This document shows positions 45,403 to 55,578 of a stretch of 64,000 bases of DNA, in pieces. The notes beneath the pieces are model-generated. The model saw only the letters and a list, made by a program, of their open reading frames with translations, did not search any database and was not told the origin of the DNA. The stretch lies in NCBI GenBank assembly GCA_963708675.1, contig CAVPTO010000003.1:4340001-4404000 (forward strand), written 5' to 3'. The stretch comes from DATAXP01 sp963708675 (GTDB taxonomy: Bacteria > Planctomycetota > Planctomycetia > Pirellulales > PNKZ01). The position numbers and the translations under genes were made by a program. The stretch's first letter is position 1. Each line of letters begins with the position of its first letter.

Positions 45403-46089
45403 ATGTTCTTTGCCGTCCCCACACGATTTCACGAATCCGACCCGAGCGAAGTCCACCCACTGGCCAATGAAGGCATCATCGCCATCAATGTCCTGGCGTT
45501 CGCGTTCGGCTGGTCGACACACTGGGTCGTCGGCCCTGGCACGGGATGGTTGAGCCCTGGCACTTATGCATTTGCGCACGCCAGCGTTTGGCATCTGGTC
45601 GGAAACATGTGGGTGCTGTATCTGTTTGGAAACCCTGTCAATCGCCGGCTCGGCAACCTGTACTACCTCGCGGCCTATTTCACGTCTGCGATCGCGCTGG
45701 GGGTTTTTGCACGGTTGTTTTGCAGCGGCTATTTGATGGGATCGTCCGGCGCCATCTTCGCCGTGATCGCGATGGCTGTGCTATTGATGCCGTCGTCGTC
45801 GATCGACGTGTATTACTTGGCCGTATTCCCCTTGTCGTTGCTGGTGGGTCTAGTGTCGCGACCTCGACACTGGCTGTTCTGGATCATTCGGTGGGATCGT
45901 TTTTCTATGCGAGCTCTTTGGGCAATCGTCTTGGTTCCGTTGATGGAGTTTTGGGGACTGTTCTGGTGGGGATGGAACTGGACGAACCTCGGGCACTTGC
46001 TCGGGCTGCTGTGCGGAGCGGGCATTGTGCTCATGCTTCCTGATGAGATTTCCTTGCCGACGCGACGTCCGTCTTGGAAGCTAGGCTAG
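45403..46089 (+). CDS. Rhomboid-family intramembrane serine protease
   Basis: A 228-residue polytopic protein with ATG 45403. Rhomboid hallmarks are all present: HLVGNMWVLYLFGNPVNRRL (His64 and Asn68 of the oxyanion region), GSSGAIFAV with catalytic Ser115, and NLGHLLGLLCG with catalytic His198. About six membrane helices can be counted. It would cut membrane-anchored substrates. The next gene starts 16 bases before this stop (TTG 46074), so the two are coupled. Being placed between a sigma factor and a membrane kinase suggests a role in releasing or activating a signalling component; this is inference. Confidence 0.9.
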   Translation: MFFAVPTRFHESDPSEVHPLANEGIIAINVLAFAFGWSTHWVVGPGTGWLSPGTYAFAHASVWHLVGNMWVLYLFGNPVNRRLGNLYYLAAYFTSAIALGVFARLFCSGYLMGSSGAIFAVIAMAVLLMPSSSIDVYYLAVFPLSLLVGLVSRPRHWLFWIIRWDRFSMRALWAIVLVPLMEFWGLFWWGWNWTNLGHLLGLLCGAGIVLMLPDEISLPTRRPSWKLG

Positions 46090-48809
46090 CCTTTCGCTTC
46101 GCCGTGTCTGCAACCGCGTTCGAGTACGACTTGGGGCGGAGATTAACGGTCGTGGTACAGCGATCAAATTCACACACAGAAGTCGAAGCCGCACCGAGCC
46201 CGTGGCCGGCCGAGCAAGCGGCGCCTTGGATCCACGCAATTGTCGTTGCTATGGCCGAATTGCATCGATGCGGACGATTCCACGGCAGCATCGTCGAAGC
46301 GAACGTCATGCGAAGCGACACCGATGCGCCCGTCTTGGCGAATCCTACGTCTCCCGTCCGTTTGTCGTCGGAAACTTCGAGCGACCTCGTTCCTCCGGAG
46401 TTACGGAGCCGAGCGGTTTGGGAGCTGCCGTCGTCCTTATCCGAAGCAAAGGCGGCGTTGTCGAGCGCGGGCATCGATTTCGATCCGAGGCGGATCGACA
46501 TTTATCAACTCGGCGCGTTGGTATGTCGATGTGTTGGCGGCGTGTCGGTCGACGATTATCTGCGCAGTCCCAAGGCTCGCGGCAAGGTATCTCAAGACCT
46601 TCGATCCATCGCCGATCGTGCCATCGGTTATGATCCCGGCTCTCGCTTTTCAAGTTGCGATGAGATCTTAAGCGCTCTCCAACACACTCGCGATGGCGGC
46701 TCCACAGCTGCAACTCCCGCCGGCGAGCCATCGAGTTCGATGTCGGACACGCCTATCAGCGCTTTAGAAATCGAGAGCGAATCGCTGCCGTCGACGATCG
46801 AGCGGCTTGGCGTTTATCGCATCTTGCGATGGGTCGGCGGTGGCGGAATGGGCGACGTCTACAAAGCGCATGACGAGATTCTCGATCGCATGGTCGCACT
46901 CAAGGTTCTGCCGCCTGAGTTGGCGCGGCACGGCGACTTCGTTCGCCGCTTTCGTGCCGAAGCCATGGCCGTGGCCAAGCTCACGCATCCGAACGTCGTG
47001 CAGGTGTTCGCCTGTGGCGAAGACGGAGGACGACACTATTTCGCAATGCAGTATGTCGAAGGCGAGTCGTTGGCCAGTGCTCTGCACCACCATCAGCGTC
47101 TATCGGTCGCGGCGGCTCTGCCGATTTTCGAGCAATGCCTGGCCGGCCTCGCGGCGGCCCATCAGTGCGGGCTGATTCATCGAGATATCAAGCCGGGAAA
47201 TATCCTGCTCGATCGCGACAACGGCCGCGCCATGATCGCCGACTTCGGCCTGGTTAAAACGATCAACGACGGCGAGCAGTTGACGGTCACCGGCACCGTC
47301 CTGGGCACGGTCGATTACATCGCGCCCGAGCAAGCGAGGGGGAAGAACATCGATTGTCGTGCCGATCTGTACTCATTCGGCGCGCTCATGTTTCACGTCC
47401 TCTCGGGCCAGCCGCCGTTTGAATCGGACTCGCCGACAGGCATCATCTTCAAACACGCTTTCGAGACGCCTGTGCCGCTTTCGACGTTGGCTCCTGACGT
47501 ACCGAGGTCTCTCGAAGCGATCGTCACGAAGTTGCTCGCCAAGGAACCAGCCGATCGCTTTCAAACGGCCAAAGAGATCGCCGCGGCGCCTTGCGCTTTT
47601 CGGTTGAGCCAAGATCCGGCGCAGGCCTCGTCGCGGAGCGAAACGAAGTCCCGACTGATCTCGATGCCTCAGTTCTTGTCAGCCGCGTCGCCCTCTTTCG
47701 CATCGCTACCCGTCGACTGGTTCGAGCAGCAAGGCTGGCGTCGCCGTCTTTGGCGTTTGTTTCATGCCTACGCGCCAGAACAAGCTAAGCAAGTTCTCGA
47801 CACGCAACATCAGGTCGACGGCGCGATCATCGAATATGAACAGCGGCGAAAGCGGTTGGCCGATCTCATCGCCGAAGCGACAGCCGTGGCCGAAGATTAT
47901 CGCAACCAGATCTCTGTTCATCGGCAGTTGGCATCCCATGCTGCCAAACAAGCAGCGATGGCCGAATGTCCGGATGCCTCGAAGCCCGCGGAAAGCGAAC
48001 AACTGGAACTTGAGCGCATTGCCGATGACTTCGCCGGCGAGTTGATCGAGCAGGAGGCCCAGCTCGATGCGATGAAACTTCAGTTGGCGAAGGTCGACGC
48101 AACCCTTGGCCAGGTCCGGGCTCAACGCAACGCGTTGGCGGCGCGCCTCCGTACGGCGGAAGTTCAACTCGAGCCCCGCACTCGGCCGACGTCCGCGTTC
48201 CGCACTCGCGGCTTCTTCGCGTCGCTCGGCATACTGCTTTTTATCGTCGTCGCTTATTGGGGCGTCCACTACATCACCGACTCAACGGGGACCGCGGTTC
48301 CCGTCCTCCCGCCGCAGACGGTCGCCGCGAAGCCAGACAACTCGGACAGCACCACCGCGCCCACAATTGCGACAACGTTCAAAGGCATCACCGTTCGAAA
48401 TCACCAAGCCGCGGAGGTGAAGAAGATTGGCGAGTTGGTGCAGGGACCGGTTCCATCCATCCTTGAAGGCGCTGAGGCGCTGTGGATCGGCTTTCCCATC
48501 AAGCCGCAGGAAATCGAGGCCGACGGTGTCGTCGAAATCATCTGCGCTCGCGATGGTCCGATTTATCTTGCCGTGTCCTGGGGCCCTAACGATCGAGGCC
48601 CAGGCGATTGGCGAAACGAACGTTTCGACCTGAACCGATTCGTGCGTGAAGGATGGACCTCTGTCGGCGAATTACCTATGACAAGCAGCAGCCGCAAGAT
48701 CGAATATCGCGGACTCCTTTGGCGATTCGCGAAACGCGGCGAAACCTTTCGTATACGCACCCGCCGGGCGGTCGCGCCCATGGTGATTATTCCAAGTCAG
48801 CTCATGTAG
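46074..48809 (+). CDS. Tandem pseudokinase-kinase membrane serine/threonine kinase
   Basis: A 911-residue protein; TTG 46074 was taken because the kinase-like similarity begins soon after. Residues ~45-205 look like the C-lobe half of a kinase but lack catalysis: HRCGRFHGSIVEANVM replaces HRDIKPxN, and no DFG is seen, though IDIYQLGALVCRCVGG and RFSSCDEILSALQ persist. An active PknB-type kinase follows at about 248-505, with GGGGMGDVY, Lys277, H369-R-D-I-K, D390-F-G and APEQ. Then come a coiled coil (about 575-700), one membrane helix (about 712-733) and an exported ~150-residue C-terminal domain. That domain contains ILEGAEALWIGFPIKP and RFAKRGETFRIRTRR and is related to part of the next protein. 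Confidence 0.9.
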   Translation: MEARLAFRFAVSATAFEYDLGRRLTVVVQRSNSHTEVEAAPSPWPAEQAAPWIHAIVVAMAELHRCGRFHGSIVEANVMRSDTDAPVLANPTSPVRLSSETSSDLVPPELRSRAVWELPSSLSEAKAALSSAGIDFDPRRIDIYQLGALVCRCVGGVSVDDYLRSPKARGKVSQDLRSIADRAIGYDPGSRFSSCDEILSALQHTRDGGSTAATPAGEPSSSMSDTPISALEIESESLPSTIERLGVYRILRWVGGGGMGDVYKAHDEILDRMVALKVLPPELARHGDFVRRFRAEAMAVAKLTHPNVVQVFACGEDGGRHYFAMQYVEGESLASALHHHQRLSVAAALPIFEQCLAGLAAAHQCGLIHRDIKPGNILLDRDNGRAMIADFGLVKTINDGEQLTVTGTVLGTVDYIAPEQARGKNIDCRADLYSFGALMFHVLSGQPPFESDSPTGIIFKHAFETPVPLSTLAPDVPRSLEAIVTKLLAKEPADRFQTAKEIAAAPCAFRLSQDPAQASSRSETKSRLISMPQFLSAASPSFASLPVDWFEQQGWRRRLWRLFHAYAPEQAKQVLDTQHQVDGAIIEYEQRRKRLADLIAEATAVAEDYRNQISVHRQLASHAAKQAAMAECPDASKPAESEQLELERIADDFAGELIEQEAQLDAMKLQLAKVDATLGQVRAQRNALAARLRTAEVQLEPRTRPTSAFRTRGFFASLGILLFIVVAYWGVHYITDSTGTAVPVLPPQTVAAKPDNSDSTTAPTIATTFKGITVRNHQAAEVKKIGELVQGPVPSILEGAEALWIGFPIKPQEIEADGVVEIICARDGPIYLAVSWGPNDRGPGDWRNERFDLNRFVREGWTSVGELPMTSSSRKIEYRGLLWRFAKRGETFRIRTRRAVAPMVIIPSQLM

Positions 48810-48821
48810 GAGACCTTCGTT

Positions 48822-51800
48822 GTGAACTCGCGCAAACGTTGCATGGCGACGCTCATTGCGATAATCGGAATGCTTGCAAGCGATCTTTTCGCTGAAGTCT
48901 CCGAACGCGATACAGCGAAATGGGTCATTGACGCTCAGGGATCGCTCCGAGTCGAACTGAATGGTGGCTCGAACCAACGAGTCGACAAGCCTGAGCAGAT
49001 TCCCGCTGATGAATTCCGCGTCGTGGAAATCCAACTGAATGGCAAAGACGTCAACGACAGCGATCTGCCGCGCCTCGCCGAGCTCAAGTCGCTTCGTAAA
49101 CTCAGCGTCGGTAAGACGACGATCACGGATGAAGGCTTGCGACATGTCGAACGGATCAAGACACTTGAATCGCTCGATCTATACCAAACACGGATCACCG
49201 GCGCCGGCCTCTCACGTTTGAGCGAGCTTAAGAAGCTTAAATCACTTGTGATCGCAGGCGTTGGCCTGGTCGATGCCGACCTCGTTCATCTCGCCAGGTT
49301 CAAAGACCTAAGAGAATTGAACATCCGCGATGCGGACATCACGGACGCCGGAATACTGACTCTCGCACAGCTCAAAGGACTCGAACGGCTTGATCTATCC
49401 CTCAACGCGATCACCGACGGCGGTGTGATGGCACTCGAGAAGTTTCCCAGGCTGCAAACGCTCGCCTTGACTCGGGTGCTGATGACAGACCTCGGCCTCG
49501 TTCATCTATCTCAATCGCTCAAGCTTAAAGAATTAAACGTCAACGGGACACTCGTCAGCCAGGCAGGCGTGGACGCCTTTCTCAAGGCTCGGCCTCAATG
49601 CAAATTGAAATGGGACTCGTCGGACATCGTCACAAAACTGGGAAGCAACGGCTCGTTGCTCGACCGCCGTTGTTTGACGCTCGACGAGGATTTGGCGGCC
49701 GAGCTCGAACCCGGCGCGACGATGTGGCGGTTCGAGCGCGTCATCGGTTCCGTAAGCAAGCCCAACCGTCCCATCGTTCCTTGGGCTCTCACGAACGGCA
49801 AGGCGGCAGGCGTGGCCCGCTCGCTGTCGCCTTGGAAGATTGAGCCGAAGCAAAATGTGTTGGCAGTGGGCTATCTGAAGATCGAGCAGCCAGGACTCTA
49901 CGCATTCGCTGTTGCCGAGCCAAGCGACGCGGTGGCGCTGTGGATTGGCACGATGTCGTTGCGCAACGAAAGCGCGAAGCCACTGGCAACGCGCGATCTG
50001 CTTTTAGCGCCGTGTTATCTCCCCATCGCCGTGGCAGGGTTTGCAGATGGGACGGCAGACGTGACGGTGCAATGGCGACGTCCCGGAGAAAAGGCGTTCT
50101 CGCCGATCCCGAGCGACCTCATCACCTACCTCCCATCGTCCGACGCTGACGGGGCTCTTGAAAAAGCGGCGTCGGCTCCGGTGGTTTCGAAACTGTCATT
50201 GCCTCTGCCGCCGAGCGTCAAAGCGCCAAGTGCCGTTCGCGTTGCGGGCTTGCGTGCGTTTGCTCCCGTGGCGATCGAGCAATGGTGCAGTGGAACCGTT
50301 CCCGAGTTCCTGCGCGGGGCAACGATATACGCCTATCCACTGAGACACGACGAGGCCATAGCGAACGCCGGATTCGTCGAGATTGACGTGCAGCAAGACG
50401 CCGGCATTTTCATTGCTACCGCGTGGGACGTATCGAAAACCGACGACGACCGTTTTGGCGACCTACTGCGCGACTTGTGGGTGAGCATCGGCAATCTTGA
50501 ATCGCGCGATCCCGGCGCTGGGAAGCAATATGTCTATTGGCGAAAGTGCAAACGCGGTGAACGTCTCGAGCTGAGAACCGACAAGTATCGTCCCCCGTCA
50601 GTCATTGTGTGTGCGAACGCGTCGATCGATCCCTTAAATTCAATTCCGCTACCCGGCGCGACATCCAACGAAGCCGCGATGGTCATCATCAACAAATGTC
50701 GCTATCTCATCCGAACAGAACGATTCGACGATCTTGAATCGATGGCGGCCGACCTTCGCGCGCGTCGGCCGAGCCTGAAAGATGGCCGAAGCATTCTTGC
50801 GCGGCTGTACGACGGCATTGAACCGTTCGGAACCACCGATGAGCAATGGGAGCAGCAACGCGAGATATTTCAGCGCTGGTGCGAAAAGAAGCCCGATTCG
50901 ATCACGGCCCACATAGCCCTTGGACGTTTCTGGGAGATGTACGCATGGAGAGCGCGTGGCGGCGGATATGCGCGCAGCGTTTCGGCCGACGGCGCGGCCA
51001 AGTTCAACGAGCGCGTCAAACTCGCTCAATCCGTGGTTGAACAAGCCCGCGCGTTGAAAGAAAAGGACTCGCAGCTTTGCGACCTCGAAATGCAGTTGGC
51101 AATTGATACTGGTGCGCTGCGCGAACAAGTCGAGCGCATCATTCAAGATGCGCTCGCCATCGATCCTGCCGATCGTGGCGTTGTTATTCATGCGGCCCGC
51201 TATTTCTATCCGCGCTGGTACGGTCGTCCAGGCGAGTTAGAAAAATATGCGATGCACGCATATCAGCTGACACGGAAGCATTGGGGGACGATTGTCTACG
51301 GTCAGATAGCTTGGAACGCCAGACTTCAGCACGGCCCCAGTTTTCTCGACGATTTCAATCTTTCGTGGGATTTAGTCAAGCAGGGCTTGAACGAGTACAC
51401 CGATCGTTACACCGAAATGACGGCCGCCCAAGAGCACTTGGCGCGGATGGCGTGCTTCAAGGGAGATCGTGAAACGGCGCGGGCCGCTTTTCTCAAATTC
51501 GATCATCCAAATCCGGCGGTTTGGCCGCCGACTCAGTATGCTGCTTGGCGACGTTGGACTCAGGACGACTTCTTTCAAGGCGACCAGCTCGAGGTGTTTC
51601 AGGCATCCGACTATGAGGTAACGCAAGTCCGGTGGACATCGGACGGCAAAAAGATCGTGACTTGCGACGCCTATGAAATGCTCGCTACTTGGAGCGCCGA
51701 TACCCACAAGCGGCTCAGCAATTTTGAGATGGACAGTCGAGCCCGCACTGCATTTCTCGTTCCTTCCAGTACGCGGCTGATCAGTGCAGATTGGAACGGC

Positions 51801-52466
51801 GATGTTTATTTGCAAAACTACGCGACGGGACAAGCGACTCTCATCGTTCAGGACAAGAAGGCCACCACGCTTGCGTTGTCCCTTGACGGAAAGCTACTCG
51901 CGACGACCGCAAGCGATCGACAGATTCGATTCTGGAATCTTGAAAAGTTTTCAGAACTCGAGGCTTGGCCAATGAAGTCAGAGGAGGTCTCAACGCTGGC
52001 TTTCACCGATCGTGGCGCAACGCTCGTTGTTGGTACTAGAAACAAGCAAGTCAGCTTTTGGGACGTCAAGGCAAAGCAACGCATTGGCGAACTTCCTCGC
52101 TTCGAGCGCAGAGTCGGCAAGATGTGCGTGTCGGGCGATGGTCGACGGCTGGCAGTGCTTTGTGGCAATCAGCTTTCGATGTGGCAGTTGCCAGAAAGGA
52201 CGCCGTTGGGCGTCGTTGAAATGCCACGGAGGTCCGTCAACGAAATCGTGCTTTCCAGCGACGGATCGCGACTGGCCGTCGCGACTGGCGCGATGAGCCC
52301 AAGCGTCGAAGGAGACGTGTTGTTGTGGGACACCGACAAGCTGAAACTACTGCACACCTATCGCGGCCACAAGGCGATGGTCCGCTCGGTCTCTTTCTCT
52401 CCCGATGACAAGCGATTAGCCAGCGGCAGCGACGATATGACCGTACGACTATGGAATGTCGATTGA
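48822..52466 (+). CDS. Exported LRR-WD40 giant protein
   Basis: An intact 1214-residue frame starting with GTG 48822, 12 bp after the kinase, with a signal peptide (ATLIAIIGMLASDLFAE). Residues ~65-265 are seven or eight leucine-rich repeats of the planctomycete type (LRKLSVGKTTITDEGLRHVE). The middle has a domain near 470-610 (VPEFLRGATIYAYPL; YWRKCKRGERLELRTDKYRP) that parallels the exported C-terminus of the preceding kinase. It is followed by a helical TPR-like region (about 640-900). The last ~290 residues are WD40 repeats (VRWTSDGKKIVTCDAYEMLA; SFSPDDKRLASGSDDMTVRL). No enzyme motif; it is a likely extracytoplasmic scaffold or ligand-binding partner of the kinase. Confidence 0.85.
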   Translation: MNSRKRCMATLIAIIGMLASDLFAEVSERDTAKWVIDAQGSLRVELNGGSNQRVDKPEQIPADEFRVVEIQLNGKDVNDSDLPRLAELKSLRKLSVGKTTITDEGLRHVERIKTLESLDLYQTRITGAGLSRLSELKKLKSLVIAGVGLVDADLVHLARFKDLRELNIRDADITDAGILTLAQLKGLERLDLSLNAITDGGVMALEKFPRLQTLALTRVLMTDLGLVHLSQSLKLKELNVNGTLVSQAGVDAFLKARPQCKLKWDSSDIVTKLGSNGSLLDRRCLTLDEDLAAELEPGATMWRFERVIGSVSKPNRPIVPWALTNGKAAGVARSLSPWKIEPKQNVLAVGYLKIEQPGLYAFAVAEPSDAVALWIGTMSLRNESAKPLATRDLLLAPCYLPIAVAGFADGTADVTVQWRRPGEKAFSPIPSDLITYLPSSDADGALEKAASAPVVSKLSLPLPPSVKAPSAVRVAGLRAFAPVAIEQWCSGTVPEFLRGATIYAYPLRHDEAIANAGFVEIDVQQDAGIFIATAWDVSKTDDDRFGDLLRDLWVSIGNLESRDPGAGKQYVYWRKCKRGERLELRTDKYRPPSVIVCANASIDPLNSIPLPGATSNEAAMVIINKCRYLIRTERFDDLESMAADLRARRPSLKDGRSILARLYDGIEPFGTTDEQWEQQREIFQRWCEKKPDSITAHIALGRFWEMYAWRARGGGYARSVSADGAAKFNERVKLAQSVVEQARALKEKDSQLCDLEMQLAIDTGALREQVERIIQDALAIDPADRGVVIHAARYFYPRWYGRPGELEKYAMHAYQLTRKHWGTIVYGQIAWNARLQHGPSFLDDFNLSWDLVKQGLNEYTDRYTEMTAAQEHLARMACFKGDRETARAAFLKFDHPNPAVWPPTQYAAWRRWTQDDFFQGDQLEVFQASDYEVTQVRWTSDGKKIVTCDAYEMLATWSADTHKRLSNFEMDSRARTAFLVPSSTRLISADWNGDVYLQNYATGQATLIVQDKKATTLALSLDGKLLATTASDRQIRFWNLEKFSELEAWPMKSEEVSTLAFTDRGATLVVGTRNKQVSFWDVKAKQRIGELPRFERRVGKMCVSGDGRRLAVLCGNQLSMWQLPERTPLGVVEMPRRSVNEIVLSSDGSRLAVATGAMSPSVEGDVLLWDTDKLKLLHTYRGHKAMVRSVSFSPDDKRLASGSDDMTVRLWNVD

Positions 52467-52583
52467 TCGACGCAAGAAGTGAATTGAAATGCGCGACGTG
52501 TGCGATGAAACTGCACGACATCATCCTCGTGAAGACAATGTTGCACGCGTATTGCCGAAGTCACTGGATAACGAGGGTCTTCC

Positions 52584-55538
52584 GTGCGACGACAGATTCT
52601 TTGGATCATCGGGTGTTGGGCGGCGCTCGCGACGAACGCGTTCTTAGCGGTTGGTCAACCACTGCCGGATCGCGTTGTGCAGGGAGATGGTTCGAAGACC
52701 AGCGTTCCTCCGCTCGTGACCATTGGATACGGCCGACATTGGTCGCTGCGCGGCGAGAATGACAAATCGTTACACCGTGGTCTTTTGGCCCGCGAGTTAT
52801 GCCGGCAAGCGTTATTGCTCTCGGCTCGTGAAGAACTGCGATGTCGAACTCGTGACCCATGGCTAGGTGAAATCGCGTCTGCCGGTGGCTCGGTCGCTGC
52901 TTTGGATGTCGTAGCCGTCGGCGGCAGCGCCTCTCTGCTCGAGATCTTGCGCGGCATTCAACCCGCCGAGCAACAACTGGTTTGGAGCCAGGAGCTGTCG
53001 TCTTCCAAGGAGCGTTTTAGCTATGGCCTGCTGCTGACCGAACTGGAGGCGTTGTCTCGCGGCTCATTCGTGAAGTTGCTCGAGCAGGAGCTAGGCAATG
53101 CCGTCCCCGCTGCGTCTGCGGAGGCCGATGCCGCCGAAAACTGGAAGTTGCCGGACAGTGTTGAGGCATTGCTCGCGCAAATGGACCCCGTGTCCCAGTT
53201 CATGGCGCTGCGTTCGTTGCATGCTTATGCGCGTCGTGTGGGTGACGCTCCGGCACTTGTCGGTGGCTTGGTCCGCGGCTACGCGAATCTGGGCGTGCTC
53301 AGCGAATTGTACTGGCACCCGATGCATAACGTCCTCAAAGCGCGAGCTCTTTTGTACGCGCAACGACTGCACCAGGCGACTCCTCGGAGTTCGATCGGGC
53401 TTTGGCATCGATGCTATGCCTTCGCACTGTCAGGATTACATGCCGATGCCCTCGCGGATGCCGACGCGGCGCAGGAACTCAACGCAGCGGCGCCGCCGTG
53501 GGGCGAGGTGATTGTCCATCACTGCCGCTACGAAATCGCGCCATTGGCGGAGACGGCGGACGATCACCGCGAATATGAACTTGCGCATCTATTGCGATAC
53601 CTGTGCATCGAACAGTCGGTAGCTCCCGCGATGGCGTTGCGCGTGGCGTTGGAAGAAAGCAAGCGGATGCCCCATTGCGCGCGAATGGCTCATGGAATTC
53701 AGTTCCTACATCATGCGCAGATACCGTTACTCTCCGAAGGAGCGCCGCTGGCTTCGTTGGGCGAAACATTGTATGTGCGTCTCGGAGCCATGCCCGCACT
53801 ACCGATTCCCGTCGCCGAGGTCATCAAAAGAGCGACGACCCTGCGACCCGCCGCAGGTAGTCTCGCCGAGCTTGAGATTCGCGCTCAGCTCATCCGTGAT
53901 CTCCTTGCAGTTGACGGAACTCGCGACTCGGGCGAAGCGGGCGCCGATCGGTGGGAACTGTCCTGGCCAGTGCTTGGTTGCATCCTCCGCGAGATCTCTT
54001 TTCTCGAGTCATTGCCCGAAGAAGATCCCGAAGGATTCGTCGTTACCGATACTCAAGACAGCGCTCAGCGAAGAGCGTTTTACGACCTGCTTGCGGGCCA
54101 TCCATTCCGCGCACTGGTCCAGTTGCCTAAAAGCAACAGCGCCGATGTCGACAAGCTCGCTCGCGAAATGGCTACGGTAATCGACCCCGATGCGGCCGAG
54201 AGTCAAGAGCGCTACCACTTGCACGCGCTCGTCGACGTCGCCGAGCCGTTGATGACTCGCTTCCAGGTCGCGACTCATGCGCACCGCAATCACGATATCG
54301 GCGACATGACGCGACTGGCGAATTGGGGGAAGAGCTTTTGGCTCGACGGCAACGTCGTGCTCGCCGTCAGCCCGTACAATCCGTACGGACGCGCGAGAAT
54401 GATCGAGAAGCACTGGGACAAGGCGCAACCCAATATCGCTCTTTGGGAAAAGCAAGGCGCCGAACAGCCTACCCTGTTGCTAGCGCTTGGAAGACGTTAT
54501 CTGTCATCGCGCCAACTCGACGACGCACAAAGATGTCTCGCCCGTGCCGTAGAACTCGATCCCAGCCTCGAGCCACGAAAAGCATTCGCCGAACTGCAGA
54601 AGCAGCGAGGAGACGTTCGTGCCTGGATCGTCGCTTTGCACGAACTGGCCAAAGATCCGCAAAGCGATTTCGATGTCGAGGCCATTCCAATGCTGGTGGC
54701 CAACTACTACATCGGGCAACGCATGTGGGACGCGGCACGTCCCTATGCCGATGGGGCGGCGCGTACAGGAGGCGCGCGTGCACTGCTCACGGCTGGCCTC
54801 GTCTACGAAGGACTGCAAGAATTCGATCGAGCGGCGGAGTTGATCAGGAAATCTTCCGTGTCGGATGAGGAACTCGCGCCCCAATGGTACTTCTTGTGCA
54901 AACGCACAGGATTGCCCAGTGCAGATGCGGCCTATCCGGCGGCGGAGGCCTATGTCGATCAGCGCTCGACATTGAGGCAGAACTCCCACTCCGTCGAGCT
55001 TTACGACCAAATGGTCCCAGGCACGATCTTTCTATTAGCCAACAAGCCCGGTGCTGCCCGGCGATACCTCGAGGAAGATTACATGCGCAGCCGGACCCCT
55101 CGGGCTGGGCTGTTCGTTGTCACAGTTGCAAGTAAACAGGTCGATCAAGCTCGGCACGCCGCCATGCTCGAAGAGATTACGAAGAAGACCTCAAAGAAAA
55201 ACCAGGCAGCACAGCCGCTCGCCTTCAGGCTGGCGCAGCTGATGGCGGACGATCTGTCGACGGGCGGCAAAGCCGAATTCAATCATCAGGACGTCGACAA
55301 GCTGATCGCATCCGGTTCTGTCGTTGAGCAGATCGAACTCAATTATTTCCTCGCAGAATATTTGCGCAGCCATAGCAAAACCGATGAGGCGATCGAGTAT
55401 TGGAAGCGTTGCATGGCAGGAGTGCCGCTGAATGCACACTGCCGGACCCTGGCCGGGGCCGAGTTAGCCCAGCGTGGTGTCGGACCCGCCTCTTACAAGG
55501 CAGCATTGCAAACGCCTCTTCCGCCGGATGGTCGATAA
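52584..55538 (+). CDS. Exported TPR-like solenoid protein
   Basis: An intact 984-residue frame starting with GTG 52584. The N-terminus is a signal peptide (LWIIGCWAALATNAFLAVGQ). The rest is helical with several tetratricopeptide-like units, clearest at about residues 630-760 (LLLALGRRYLSSRQLDDAQR; CLARAVELDPSLEPRKAFAE; GLVYEGLQEFDRAAELIRKS). No catalytic motif was recognised. It sits between the LRR-WD40 and the LRR gene in the same direction, and probably contributes protein-protein contacts to the same surface-associated complex. Length is unusual for a stand-alone TPR protein. Confidence 0.75.
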   Translation: MRRQILWIIGCWAALATNAFLAVGQPLPDRVVQGDGSKTSVPPLVTIGYGRHWSLRGENDKSLHRGLLARELCRQALLLSAREELRCRTRDPWLGEIASAGGSVAALDVVAVGGSASLLEILRGIQPAEQQLVWSQELSSSKERFSYGLLLTELEALSRGSFVKLLEQELGNAVPAASAEADAAENWKLPDSVEALLAQMDPVSQFMALRSLHAYARRVGDAPALVGGLVRGYANLGVLSELYWHPMHNVLKARALLYAQRLHQATPRSSIGLWHRCYAFALSGLHADALADADAAQELNAAAPPWGEVIVHHCRYEIAPLAETADDHREYELAHLLRYLCIEQSVAPAMALRVALEESKRMPHCARMAHGIQFLHHAQIPLLSEGAPLASLGETLYVRLGAMPALPIPVAEVIKRATTLRPAAGSLAELEIRAQLIRDLLAVDGTRDSGEAGADRWELSWPVLGCILREISFLESLPEEDPEGFVVTDTQDSAQRRAFYDLLAGHPFRALVQLPKSNSADVDKLAREMATVIDPDAAESQERYHLHALVDVAEPLMTRFQVATHAHRNHDIGDMTRLANWGKSFWLDGNVVLAVSPYNPYGRARMIEKHWDKAQPNIALWEKQGAEQPTLLLALGRRYLSSRQLDDAQRCLARAVELDPSLEPRKAFAELQKQRGDVRAWIVALHELAKDPQSDFDVEAIPMLVANYYIGQRMWDAARPYADGAARTGGARALLTAGLVYEGLQEFDRAAELIRKSSVSDEELAPQWYFLCKRTGLPSADAAYPAAEAYVDQRSTLRQNSHSVELYDQMVPGTIFLLANKPGAARRYLEEDYMRSRTPRAGLFVVTVASKQVDQARHAAMLEEITKKTSKKNQAAQPLAFRLAQLMADDLSTGGKAEFNHQDVDKLIASGSVVEQIELNYFLAEYLRSHSKTDEAIEYWKRCMAGVPLNAHCRTLAGAELAQRGVGPASYKAALQTPLPPDGR

Positions 55539-55578
55539 CGCTTGGTCATGGTGGCACCTCATTTCGAAGGATCGGGTC

